Assembly: GCF_001027925.1 (NCBI RefSeq)
Contig: NZ_LECT01000025.1
Coordinates: forward strand, 1 to 64,000
Length of the DNA stretch: 64,000 nt
Direction: 5' to 3'
Source of the DNA: Rhodopirellula islandica
GTDB taxonomy: Bacteria; Planctomycetota; Planctomycetia; Pirellulales; Pirellulaceae
Positions 39,168 through 49,300 of this stretch are shown here, piece after piece. The stretch's first letter is position 1; every line of letters starts with the position of its first letter. Below the pieces are notes generated by a model. The model had not been told where the DNA came from, ran no database searches, and saw only the letters and a list, made by a program, of their open reading frames with translations. The position numbers and the translations under genes were made by a program.

Positions 39168-40433
39168 TCAGTTCCGAAGGTCGGCAAGCTCTTTCAGCTC
39201 GGCTTCCGAGAGGGCTCGATCAAACACGCTGACGCCGCCGATCCATCCGGTGAAGCCGACAGTGCGACTGCTGTGAATCACCCGCCCAATCGTGAACGGC
39301 CCGCCTTGTTCTGCATCCGGCGGTGAATAAATGCCGTGCGGGTACCACCACGGGTTCAATCGCAAGCCGACGAGATCTCGGTCAGCCTCAACCCATTCGC
39401 CATTTTCTTCTTTCTCCAGCGTCATGACGACTTCGGTGTAGCGGTAGCGGCGGCGTTCAACACGTTGGTTCTCGTCCTCACGCAAGACTTCCGTCTTCGA
39501 TGCTTCCTCTTCCGGCGGGTTGTAGTACTGGGCCTCTGGAAACTCGCCGTCTTCGCCGTCCTGCATCCCAGGCGTTCGAGCATAATGCCCCTGCATGTAG
39601 GCGTTGTGGGCATACGACAGCAAGTTGTTCGACTTGGGGTTCTTGAGCCAGCGTTCACCGGACTCTCCATTCAGCCAACCTGTGATTTCGTTTTTCTCGT
39701 CGTCAAACGTCATCGCAAAGCACTGCCAGGAGGCAGCGAGTTTTTCCGGCGGCGAATCGGCTGAAACGGCGGGCGACTGCCCCAGCGAATTGCATTTGTG
39801 AAGGGCGTACTTGTTGAGGAACGAACTGGCTCCATTCTCCGACACATGACCACACGCGCTGCCGGCTTTATTCAGCCCGGCGAACAAGGCGTATTGTCGT
39901 TGACCACGTTCGACCTTCTTGATCGAAGCAGTGGACGATTGCTTGAGGTCCGTGCCTTCGTGCCAGATTCCCGCCAGCGCGTGATTGCCACTTTCCCGAA
40001 TGGCCCACACAACAACGGTCACCGATTTCCCTTCGCCTTTGATATCCAACGGTGTGTCATGCAGACGCGACCGAGGAATGAACAGAAAGGGTCGGAAGTT
40101 GGGATCAGATTCTTGACGAATCCGAATCGCTTGACCAAACGGCCCCTCGTTCAACAACGGAAAATCAGCGTAGGAGGCTTGCCTGCCTTCACCCCAGTAA
40201 TCACGCACGTAGTTCGCGGCGTCCAAGGGATAATCGCTCGGTGATCCGGGCGGCACGTGCGCAGTGAATCGCTCCTTCCCAGAAGCTTCACGCTGGGCGA
40301 AATCCCAGAATGCGACCAATCCCGGTGTGTTTCGAACAACTTCCCGATTGGCCGGCGGATCAAATGCCCAGAGGGTTCCCCCGGGAACCGTCAAAGCGAT
40401 GACTGTGAGGAAGACAAAGAAGGGACGCTGCAT
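39168..40433 (-). CDS. Secreted LamG/concanavalin-like domain protein
   Basis: About 421 residues with a signal peptide (MQRPFFVFLTVIALTVPGGT). The opening NTPGLVAFWDFAQREASG and closing GFTGWIGGVSVFDRALSEAE, LKELADLRN are the boundary strands of a LamG/concanavalin A-like sandwich, which binds or cleaves glycans. A long middle insertion (about 255-330) is rich in charged residues (EEEASKTEVLREDENQRVER). No catalytic residues were recognised, so binding is more likely. ATG at 40433 is chosen because earlier codons overlap the next gene on the same strand and read as noise. It follows the phosphoesterase gene by 91 bases. Confidence 0.82.
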   Translation of the reverse strand: MQRPFFVFLTVIALTVPGGTLWAFDPPANREVVRNTPGLVAFWDFAQREASGKERFTAHVPPGSPSDYPLDAANYVRDYWGEGRQASYADFPLLNEGPFGQAIRIRQESDPNFRPFLFIPRSRLHDTPLDIKGEGKSVTVVVWAIRESGNHALAGIWHEGTDLKQSSTASIKKVERGQRQYALFAGLNKAGSACGHVSENGASSFLNKYALHKCNSLGQSPAVSADSPPEKLAASWQCFAMTFDDEKNEITGWLNGESGERWLKNPKSNNLLSYAHNAYMQGHYARTPGMQDGEDGEFPEAQYYNPPEEEASKTEVLREDENQRVERRRYRYTEVVMTLEKEENGEWVEADRDLVGLRLNPWWYPHGIYSPPDAEQGGPFTIGRVIHSSRTVGFTGWIGGVSVFDRALSEAELKELADLRN

Positions 40434-40524
40434 GGTCAGTTCCGGTATGTGAATCAAGCGACTACGTCGTGAGGAAGGTTGTGTGAACGAGGACTTGTGC
40501 CTGAGGTATCGGGGCACGGAAAGC

Positions 40525-41547
40525 TCAGGCGTTCGGAACGAAACGAACGTCCATGAATGCCCCGGTCGCGTTGGCGTTGGTGACGAACTGGGGAATGCCG
40601 TTGACAACATCAACCGACTGGCGATGCGTGTGCCCCGCAAAGACTCCCAGCAACTGGTTGGAATCCGACTGGAAGACCTCGCGATGGAAATCGAACGTGG
40701 CCTGCGTGTGCCCCGAGGCTGGCCATTTGGGCCGGCGTTCAATTTTGAAGTTTCGATCGGTCTCCGCGCCCCACTCCGGATGCCCGCAACCGAACCCCAT
40801 GGGACGCCCCGGAATGTACAACGGGATATGAACCAGCAGCACCAAAGGCATCCCACTGCGAAGTTGTTCGCGAAAGAACTCCAATTGCTCGGGCAGAACT
40901 TCGTAGTTCGAGTTGTCGATGGCCAAGAAACGAATGCCGTGAATGTCGTACGCGGCCATCAAAGGATCGTTGCCTTGGTACAACTTTTTCAAACGTTGTT
41001 CGATCCAATCTGAACGCAGGTCCTGCAACGAACCCTCCATGCCTTCGTAGTGCCAGTCATGGTTGCCCGCCACGTACAACCAAGGCATCGTCACGCCGTC
41101 GAGTTGCTCGGAAACCCAATCGATCGCCGCTTCCGAGGGGAAACTGAAGATGTCACCCACCAAGGCCAACAGATCCACCTTTTGGGAGTTCGCTCGCTCG
41201 ACAACGGCTTGAAAACTCTGCTCCGGCGTTGTGGGCTGGCGAGTTTTGAAATGCGTCGTCTGGTTGTATGCCTTTGCCATCCGCCCGCTGAATTCGCGAT
41301 ACGGTTCGCCACGTTGATCGTCTGTGAACAGATGCGTGTCAGCAACCACCATCGCATTGACCGGACGAGTCACCGCATCGGTGCGAAAGGTGACCACGTT
41401 GTCATCGATCGCGAAAGCATCGCTGAATGAGGTGGTGAAACCAGCGTTACCCTCGGCGAGCGGTGCCGCGTTCGCAAGAGACGAGTTGCCAACCGCACCC
41501 GCGGCCGATACAGCCACGGCCGACTGAAGGAAGGAGCGACGTTTCAT
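40525..41547 (-). CDS. Exported calcineurin-like metallophosphoesterase
   Basis: 340 residues starting MKRRSFLQSAVAVSAAGAVG, a Tat-type signal. All the metallophosphoesterase motifs are in order: Asp70-x-His72 (ADTH), Gly131-Asp132, Gly-Asn162-His163-Asp164 (AGNHDWH), His240 (LLVHIPLY) and Gly-His306-x-His308 (AGHTH). These bind two metals and hydrolyse phosphate esters in the periplasm. The substrate is unknown. It probably shares a transcript with the LamG-like gene downstream. An upstream ATG at 41634 is less likely. Confidence 0.9.
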   Translation of the reverse strand: MKRRSFLQSAVAVSAAGAVGNSSLANAAPLAEGNAGFTTSFSDAFAIDDNVVTFRTDAVTRPVNAMVVADTHLFTDDQRGEPYREFSGRMAKAYNQTTHFKTRQPTTPEQSFQAVVERANSQKVDLLALVGDIFSFPSEAAIDWVSEQLDGVTMPWLYVAGNHDWHYEGMEGSLQDLRSDWIEQRLKKLYQGNDPLMAAYDIHGIRFLAIDNSNYEVLPEQLEFFREQLRSGMPLVLLVHIPLYIPGRPMGFGCGHPEWGAETDRNFKIERRPKWPASGHTQATFDFHREVFQSDSNQLLGVFAGHTHRQSVDVVNGIPQFVTNANATGAFMDVRFVPNA

Positions 41548-41703
41548 GGCGGGTCCTAGAAGCGAGTGAATCAAAGGATGCGAAAGTATAAACAATCCGC
41601 CTCTCGCTTGCTCTCTCTCGCTGTTCGCAATCACCCCGTCGAAATCATTCGGACGTCTGCTTTTGAAAGTCCCTTCGCAGAATGATTGGTGTTGCAGGCG
41701 ATT

Positions 41704-43713
41704 CTATTTCGTCGATTCATTCAATTGGCTGATGACGACCACGCCAGCTTTTGCACGAACATTGTCAGGGGCCAGCAACAAGGCCGTCTCGAAATGCATG
41801 GATGCTTGGCTCGTTTGATTCAGACGCAGCAACGTGTATCCAAGGTTGAGGTGAGTCTCGACGTCATCCGGGAACTCATCCAAAACTCGCTCGTACAATT
41901 CGACGGCAACCTCAGACTTTCCGATACCGGCACTGGCCTCGGCGAGTGCGAACATCACATCCAAGTCATCAGGTGCATGTTCGTGACATCGCAGCAATTC
42001 ACGGTGAGCGGCTTCAAAGTCGCTGGCGCCCAAATGGGCGATCGAAAGTTGAAAGCGGGCCCCCCAATGCCGCGGGTCGGACTCCGGCCATCCAATCGTG
42101 GCGATGCTGAACATCTCACGCGCGGCATCATTGTCGCCCATTTCGAGCAAGAGCTGCCCGTAGCGTTGGACCCCCCGACAGTAAACCGGATAATCCTTGA
42201 CGCCGCGTTCAAACTCGATCACCGCTTCGTCAATTTGCCCGGTCCACCGAAGGCAATCTGCGAGAATGAACTGACTTTCGGCATCCCCGTTCAACATCTT
42301 GATCGCATCCCGAGCGCGTGGCGCGGCGACCTCGAACTTGCCCGCCCAGTGCATGACCTTGGCCAAGTTGCGCATCGCAATCCCCTGCGTCCTGCGATCA
42401 ATGCGGCCGAGAACCGTTTGATCCACCCTGTCAACCGACTCGCGTGACAACTCGTTCCATGCAATGGAATCAGCAGTCAACCAACCCGCGTCTCGCAATT
42501 CAGAGACCAACCATTGCGACAACCGACGATGAGCGTCAATGGTCGGGTGAACGTGGTCGAGAAAATACTCTTCGCCCAAGATGTCATGCCCGTGTTCATC
42601 CAGGCAAACGTCGCGAAGAGCAGATTCGAAATCGAGCACGCGAACATCATCGGATTCGGGAAGCTCGCGAATGAACTGAGCAAAATCACTCGGCGCACGA
42701 AGCGGGCAAATGTCACGATCGATTGCGGACTGAAACGCCGAGTGGGCAAGATCAAAATCGCCAGCGTCGAATGCTTGTCGCGCACTTTCGAACGAGTCAT
42801 CTTCTGGATCCGGCTTGAAAGGACTGCAGTCCTTTTCATTGGAAGCAGGAACGACGAACAAGATTTTTGCGTTCGCTGATCGAGCGATGGTGATCATTCG
42901 CTGAATGTTGAACCGAAAGTGTTCGCCTACCTTGTCGCTCCATTCCTCATCGCGAATGTAGTCCGACGGTCCCACCGTGTGGTTGAGGCGTTCGTCGACC
43001 TCGGCGGCCAATGTGATTGACTCGGTAGCATGTTTCGGCTGGTCGTTCTTTCGAATGATGGAATCAATCGCCGCGTACATTCGCGTCTGGGACAGCAACC
43101 CCGTCAACCAAAGCTGCGTCTTTGATTGCTCAAAGAAATCGGCGTAGGTTCGCCGCTCCAAAAACTCGTTTTGCCCGGTGTAGACGATGAAGAGATCTGG
43201 ATCATGATCCGCCAGTTCTTCCATCACGGCCGCGACACGGTAGCTGGCGTAACTGACCCCACCCGCGTTGAAGACCTCATGGTGCGAACTTGCATCCACG
43301 TGCCGCAACCATTCTCGCAACCACCCCGCGAAGGATGTGTTGTCGTCGTAAGGCCGCCCAAAGGTCGTGGAACCTCCCAGACAAAAGATCCGCTGCGTGT
43401 TCGCGGGTTTGGTCAGCGGAAAGCGTTGATCATTGAACCAAACCAGCTTGTTTTCCGCGGTTCGCATCCACACCTTGCCGTCTTCATCGGTGAAGCGTTC
43501 CAACAAGGGGACTTGCTTGGAGAACCCCATCATTGGGTCGCCTTGAGCATTCGACCGCCCCACACCGATCAAGGCCAGAACCAATTCGATGGCCAGCAAA
43601 CCAAACACGGTCGTCACGAGACCAAAGCAAGCCTTTTTGGTTCGGCCAAGAGCCCTGGGATTTTGCAGCCGAGATGCATGGACCGAAAAAGTCGTGTCGG
43701 AGTTCGTGCTCAT
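41704..43713 (-). CDS. SGNH/GDSL-type hydrolase with TPR repeats
   Basis: 669 residues. One membrane helix (about 29-51) anchors an extracytoplasmic SGNH hydrolase domain: Ser115 in CLGGSTTFGR, Gly154-type turn in FNAGGVSY, Asn182 in YTGQNEF, and FLDHVHPT with the likely Asp and His. Residues 430-665 are tetratricopeptide repeats, a protein-interaction scaffold (e.g. LADCLRWTGQIDEAVIEFER). It may deacetylate or esterify a surface polymer. The ATG overlaps the TGA of the sulfatase gene (ATGA), which fixes this start and implies translational coupling with it. Confidence 0.9.
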   Translation of the reverse strand: MSTNSDTTFSVHASRLQNPRALGRTKKACFGLVTTVFGLLAIELVLALIGVGRSNAQGDPMMGFSKQVPLLERFTDEDGKVWMRTAENKLVWFNDQRFPLTKPANTQRIFCLGGSTTFGRPYDDNTSFAGWLREWLRHVDASSHHEVFNAGGVSYASYRVAAVMEELADHDPDLFIVYTGQNEFLERRTYADFFEQSKTQLWLTGLLSQTRMYAAIDSIIRKNDQPKHATESITLAAEVDERLNHTVGPSDYIRDEEWSDKVGEHFRFNIQRMITIARSANAKILFVVPASNEKDCSPFKPDPEDDSFESARQAFDAGDFDLAHSAFQSAIDRDICPLRAPSDFAQFIRELPESDDVRVLDFESALRDVCLDEHGHDILGEEYFLDHVHPTIDAHRRLSQWLVSELRDAGWLTADSIAWNELSRESVDRVDQTVLGRIDRRTQGIAMRNLAKVMHWAGKFEVAAPRARDAIKMLNGDAESQFILADCLRWTGQIDEAVIEFERGVKDYPVYCRGVQRYGQLLLEMGDNDAAREMFSIATIGWPESDPRHWGARFQLSIAHLGASDFEAAHRELLRCHEHAPDDLDVMFALAEASAGIGKSEVAVELYERVLDEFPDDVETHLNLGYTLLRLNQTSQASMHFETALLLAPDNVRAKAGVVVISQLNESTK

Positions 43714-45176
43714 AGCCCTGTGGCGGATTGTTCGCACCAAGCGTGCAATTGCGGCAGGAAGGGTTTGTAAATGGGATCGGAAGCCACGTTCCGCGTCGCA
43801 CCGGGATCATTGTCGAAATCGATCAAGACAATGTCTTCGAGCTCACCAGTCTTCGACGAGACATACTCCGTGTAACGGAAGCGTTCCGTCCGGATGCTGG
43901 TCCCAAGCAAGGGTCCAACGCCTGCCTTTGATTTCTTGTATTGGCTGAAGGCGGCCGGACGAACGGAAAACTCGGAATCACGAACCACGCCCGCAATGCT
44001 TTTGCCTTGGCAATGTTCCGGGATCGGCAATCCAGTCAGCTCGCACAACGTTGGAAACACATCCACCAGTTCCACCAATGATTTCGTTTTCCCCGGGCGA
44101 ACGCCAGGCACGGACACGATCAAGGGGACTCGTGTTGCGATTTCATAGTTGGTGTGTTTGCACCAATCACCAAAGTCGCCGACGTACCAACCATGGTCCC
44201 CCCACAACACGACGATCGTGTTCTCGCGTTGCCCGTTGGCTTCGAGAGCGTTCAAGACCTTGCCAACTTGTGCATCCATGTAGCTGACCGCGGCTCGATA
44301 CCCGTGGATCAACTCGCGGGTCTTCTCGTCGTCCAACATGTTCGTTTTCGCAGGAATGTCGGTGTAGTTTTTCAGTTCGCCCCAACTGGAACGAGCGTAC
44401 GGCAAGCCATCGACGACATCTTCGCGGGATGGAATTTCAATGGCGGCGCGATCGTAGAGGTCCCAGTACTTGCCCGGTGCATTGAACGGCAGGTGGGGTT
44501 TCAAGAATCCGACTGCCAAGAAAAACGGTTTGTCTTGCGTTGAAAACCGCTCCAGCATGGCGACGGCTCGATCTGCGTTGTGGCCATCGGCGTAAGCACT
44601 GTCTGGAACATCGCCCCCATTTTCGATGGAGGGCCCGGGCTTCTCGCTCGAGTTGGCCGGGTTGCGTTTCCGAGGCAGTTCCTGAACGTAGCCTTTCCCC
44701 TTGCTGCGATCTCGCGGCGCCCATTCGTTGGCATCAACGGTCCAAGCCTCCGCGTCGTCGCTGGGACTGTGGTAGATCTTGCCCAAAAAGCCAGTGTCGT
44801 AGCCATTGCGAGAAAGATGCTGGGGGAGCGTCAACACATCGGGCATTTGCGAACGCAATAGAGTTTTGAAGTTCCAGCACTGGGTGGTCTCCGGACGGCA
44901 GCCACTCATCAGGCTCGCGCGGGAAGCACCGCACACGGCGACCTGGCAATACGCTCGATCGAATCGCATGCCCGACGCGGCCAAACGATCAATGTTGGGG
45001 GAGTGGATGTAGGATTGGCCATAGCATCTCAGTTCTGGTCGCAAGTCATCGACTGCGATCATCAACACATTGAGTGGTTTCGATGGCGGGGAGTCTTGAG
45101 CCACCGCGGACGTCGACATCGAACAGACGAAGCAGACCAAGCCGAGAAACAAATGGTGGGGTTGGAGCGCGTGCAT
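43710..45176 (-). CDS. Sulfatase, iduronate-2-sulfatase-like
   Basis: 488 residues with a signal peptide (HLFLGLVCFVCSMSTSAVA). The calcium-binding AVDDLRPE (Asp43-Asp44) and Cys82-Gly-Ala-Ser-Arg86, the site converted to formylglycine, define an active type I sulfatase; VLWGDHGWYVGDF carries later metal ligands. Sequence pattern is closest to iduronate-2-sulfatases, which planctomycetes use on algal sulfated polysaccharides. ATG at 45176 is chosen since upstream codons include a palindromic repeat. It overlaps the SGNH-TPR gene by four bases. The maturation enzyme is not in the window. Confidence 0.93.
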   Translation of the reverse strand: MHALQPHHLFLGLVCFVCSMSTSAVAQDSPPSKPLNVLMIAVDDLRPELRCYGQSYIHSPNIDRLAASGMRFDRAYCQVAVCGASRASLMSGCRPETTQCWNFKTLLRSQMPDVLTLPQHLSRNGYDTGFLGKIYHSPSDDAEAWTVDANEWAPRDRSKGKGYVQELPRKRNPANSSEKPGPSIENGGDVPDSAYADGHNADRAVAMLERFSTQDKPFFLAVGFLKPHLPFNAPGKYWDLYDRAAIEIPSREDVVDGLPYARSSWGELKNYTDIPAKTNMLDDEKTRELIHGYRAAVSYMDAQVGKVLNALEANGQRENTIVVLWGDHGWYVGDFGDWCKHTNYEIATRVPLIVSVPGVRPGKTKSLVELVDVFPTLCELTGLPIPEHCQGKSIAGVVRDSEFSVRPAAFSQYKKSKAGVGPLLGTSIRTERFRYTEYVSSKTGELEDIVLIDFDNDPGATRNVASDPIYKPFLPQLHAWCEQSATGL

Positions 45177-45469
45177 GGTGAGAATGGGGATGGGGGATGA
45201 ATCTTTGTGGGGGTTCTCGTTATAGCTGAATCGGCAGCAGGTTGTGGGGGAGTGGGTGGATGCGCAGGGTGGGGGTCGGCGTGGTGACGTGGTTTGCTCA
45301 CAGGCTGGAAGCCCACACCACTTGGGTGGTCTCACCTGACGACTGCTCATGTGCTTTGCTACAAAGCGTCCCAGGCGGTGACTCCCCTGGACTGCAAACT
45401 TGACACGCTCGTTGAAATGAATGCTTGATGACGTCGAATGACGCCCTTTGTCGAATCAGTCCCCCTTCG

Positions 45470-46207
45470 ATGTCGAAGACACACCTGTTGTGGGTGCCGC
45501 ATGCTGGTGGTGCGACCGCTCCGCTGTTCAAACATTTTCGCGGTCTGTCAACGTCGCGAAACGCACCGAATTCAGTCAGCCTGTGGGCCGTTCGGATGGC
45601 CGGGCGTGAGTCTCGGTTTTCGGAGCCATTGGAAACCGACATGGACTCGTTGGTCGAATCGATCGCAACCGAGACGGAACAAACGTTTGATGCTGATGAC
45701 ACGTTGGTGCTGGCGGGACACAGCCTTGGTGCCTTGATCGCGTACCGTTTGACGATTCGTTTGTTAGAAAAATCGTCCGGTCCATCCCGCGTGAAAGGGC
45801 TGATCGTGATGGGAGCCTCGCCACCCAACCAATGGACGCAAAACCGCGATTGGTTGGACTGGGACGACGACGCGTTCGCAGACGAACTGGATCGTCGCTA
45901 TGGCGGATTGCCAGCGGGTTTGAAACAGCATCCCGACGCGCTCGCGATGTTCTTGCCCATCGTGCGTGCGGATTTGAAACTGGCACGAGGAGTCGCGACT
46001 GTGGAGCACCCGACCATCCCCGTGCCCATTCGGGCTCTCGCCGGGGCAGAAGACCATGTTGCCAACCGAGCCAAAATGCAGGGTTGGCAAGCACTCACGT
46101 CGGCCGGGTTCTCTCTGCGAGTGTTGCCCGGCGATCATTTCTTTCCCGTGGCGAATCTCAGCAAGGTGTTGCTGACCGCGGAGACGCTGAGCGGGGACGG
46201 CGGTTGA
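45470..46207 (+). CDS. Type II thioesterase (alpha/beta hydrolase, RifR/GrsT-like)
   Basis: About 245 residues. LLWVPHAGGATAPLF at the start is the family's oxyanion motif; Ser85 in LAGHSLGAL is the nucleophile; Asp195 in AGAEDHVA and His223 in LPGDHFFP complete the triad. Type II thioesterases remove stalled or mis-primed acyl groups from carrier domains of polyketide or peptide synthases. None is adjacent; the nearest carrier domain is the acyl-AMP ligase fusion ending at 28707. ATG at 45470 gives the best N-terminus; ATG at 45428 is possible. A decayed family-4 palindrome lies before it near 45299. Confidence 0.9.
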   Translation: MSKTHLLWVPHAGGATAPLFKHFRGLSTSRNAPNSVSLWAVRMAGRESRFSEPLETDMDSLVESIATETEQTFDADDTLVLAGHSLGALIAYRLTIRLLEKSSGPSRVKGLIVMGASPPNQWTQNRDWLDWDDDAFADELDRRYGGLPAGLKQHPDALAMFLPIVRADLKLARGVATVEHPTIPVPIRALAGAEDHVANRAKMQGWQALTSAGFSLRVLPGDHFFPVANLSKVLLTAETLSGDGG

Positions 46208-46216
46208 GAACCAAGA

Positions 46217-46325
46217 TCGACGGTCTTGGAAGACCATCTTACGTAGGTAGCGGTCTCGACGGTCTTGGAAGACCATCGTACAGAGATTGCTGCCTCGACG
46301 GTCTTGGAAAGACCATCGTACGCCG
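46217..46325. terminator. Three tandem 39-bp hairpin repeats
   Basis: TCGACGGTCTTGGAAGACCA starts at 46217, 46256 and 46295, an exact 39-base spacing. Each contains a GGTCTTGGAAGACC hairpin. The array lies between the convergent thioesterase and S9/DUF885 genes and could end transcription in both directions, although no U-tract follows. Confidence 0.45.
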
Positions 46326-49300
46326 TCAGTTGAATTTCCAGCGTGGTGGTTCGTCTCGTTGCAGTGGTTCTTGTTTCAAAACCTGACGCAGCATCGCGAT
46401 GGGCAACATCCCGGCTTCCATGATCGAATCGTGGAATTCACGTTCCGTCATCTCGCCCGACAAAACCATCTCGCGGTGCAATTGGCGGATCTGCAAAGCG
46501 CCGAGCATGTACGCGGCTTGGTACAGCGGCGGGTAACTTGGGCCGATACTGCGGCGAACTTCCGCGGTGGCGTTGCGTCGTTCGAACCCAACGTTGTCGA
46601 CCAGAAAATCGACGCACTGATCCGGCGAAAAACGTCCCAAGTGGAAGTTCAACGAAAAGATGATTCGTGCACACCGGTGGGCTCGCCAAACCAGCATTCC
46701 CATGCGTTCCTCGGGAGTGCGAGCGAAACCGTCGTCGTACAGTTTCAGTTCCCAATAAACGGCGAGCCCTTCCAACCAAAACGGCGTGCTCATCGTCCGA
46801 CGGTGAGGCTGGTGCCGTTCGTTGCTGTACATCTGCAAGTGGTGGCCGGGGATCAACTCGTGATGCACCGTCGCGCGAGCATAACCGATGTTGTTTCCTC
46901 GCAGACTCTGACGTTTGTCACTGGGCGACATTTCCGAAGTGGGGAACGAAACGCTGATCACTTCCCCCCCCGTGAAGAACGGATTCACCTTTTGTCGCTC
47001 GGGAGTCATCATGATCATCCGCCAGCAGTAATCCGCAAACGACGGGACCGTGATCCAGTCACGCTTGCGCAACCAATCGACCGATTCGTCGGCCATTTCG
47101 CCAATCAGAACGGGCTGTTGCCCCGGTGCCACGTGATGATTCTTCATCCGTTCCACGGCGGCTTTCCAGTCGTCTCCCAGCCCCATGTCTTGGGCCACCC
47201 GAACCATCTCGGATCGCACGATCGCGTACTCACGCTCGGCCAATTCGATCAACTCTTCGGGCGAATGATCGATGAACTGACGACGCAGTTCCAACTCAAT
47301 TCGCGCGCGTCCAACCGGTGTTCCGGACAAATCCTTTTCAACCGATGAGGTGGCTGGAGGAAGCTTTTCGCCGGAGTCCTCGATTCGCTTGCGTTCGATT
47401 CGAGTTTGCACTTCCGCCGTTAACAAGTGCCAATCAACTTGATCGTCGAGCGACCATTCCTCGAATGGTTTGCCCTCCAATTCCAACACGGCCAGTTCTT
47501 CTTTCCACTGAGGCAACCGAGCAGCATTCTTCTCACGATCGCGACCGCGGCGTGTGAAGCGACGGACAATGGATGGCATCCAAGTCGCCTCACGCTGCGA
47601 CCATTCTTGGATGGGCGGGTAGGTTTCTCCAAATGCAAACTCCGCGGCCGGTTCTGGCAGTTGGAGGGTACCACCAGCAGCCAATTCGGAGTGTTCCTGT
47701 GTCAACGTTTCGTCGACCGTCAGAGTCTCTTTCCACAACCGTAGTTTGTCGCCCGTTGCCTTTGCCAGGTCGAGCACCCACCAATTGAAATCAGGGTGAT
47801 AGCCTTCGTAAAAGGTTTGCCAAGACTGATACGAGCGGATCAAGTCTTCCGCGGCGTCCAGCACCGGCTGACTGACCGCAACGGAACTCGGTTCCGTTCC
47901 TTCGATTGACAGCTGGATCGACTCGGTCAGTTGCTCCATCTCCGCCGCCATCGCTTGTCCATTCAACGTTTTCACTCGATTGGAAAGATCCGTCAGCGTG
48001 ATCAATTGCGAGGTGAAGGGAGCCAACTCTCGAAGCTTTTCGGATGAGGCCACGAGTGTTTTCAAATCAGACTTTTCCTCGTCCACTGAAGCCATCAGCT
48101 CTTGAGCGATTTCCGCATCTGCGTCGGTCAGCGTGTCTTCTCCTTCGCTAGCAATCGCGACCTTCAGTTGGCTTTCCCAGGCATTCAAAAACGCAGCGGT
48201 TTGCGTGAGACGCTCTTCTGCCACACGAACTGGCAAACGACGCTTGAGCGTTTCGAGGTCGGTTTGATAGTGGTTCTGAATGTCTTTCCATGCCGTCTGC
48301 GGTTGCAGTTTTTCCACATCGATCAAGGCAGTGGCGACTTCCTCTGTGGTCCCGCCTAACTCGGAGGTTGGCTGTTCGCTGGAACTCCCGGGTTGTAGTT
48401 TCTCGATGAAGAAATCCAGCGTGCGACGTTTGCCGTACGCTCCGCCGTCACTGTGGCCAACGCCGGGCATGACCAGCAAGTCAAAGTCCTTGTCAGCTTT
48501 GATCAACGCGTCCGCGAAACGCAGAGTGGATTCCGGTGGCACGTTCGTGTCGACTTCGCCAACGATTAAAAAGAGATCTCCGGTCAGGTTCGCAGCGTTG
48601 TCGATGTTGCTGCACTCGGAATAGTGGTCGCCGACGGGATAGCCCATCCACTGTTCATTCCAAGAGGCTTTGTCCATTCGGTTGTCGTGGCAACCGCAGG
48701 CTGCGACACCCGCATCATAAAAATCGCCGTGGAACAACAACGCGGACCCCGTGTTTTGGCCACCGGCCGAGGTCCCGAAGATTCCAACCCGCTCCAGATC
48801 CATCGCGGGATGCTCCTTCGACAGAGCTTTCATCCAGGCGATACGATCAGGAAAACCAGCGTCTTTGAGGTTGTGCCAACACACATCGTGAAAAGCCTTG
48901 GATCGGTTGGCCGTTCCCATGCCATCGATCTGCACGACGATGAAGCCAGCGTTCAAGTAGTCACGGTGCCAAGGTGCGGATCGGAACGACTTCGGCACAT
49001 GTGAATCATGAGGTCCAGCGTAGATGTACTCCACCACGGGATACTTTTTATCAGCGGCGGGATCATAGTCCTCAGGGAAACACGCCAGACCCCAGATGTC
49101 GGTCTCGCCGTCCCGGCCCTTGGCGGAAAAGACCTGCGGCAGATTCAACTTGGCGTCTTCAGGCGTGAGCGTCGCTTTGGCCAACGTTTGAATCAATTTT
49201 CCATCGGCGGAGCGAAGCTCGTGAACCGGCAACGAATCGACGCGAGAATGAGTGACGACGAAACGGCTTCTGTCCGGTGAGAAGGTGGCGGTGTGAGTGC

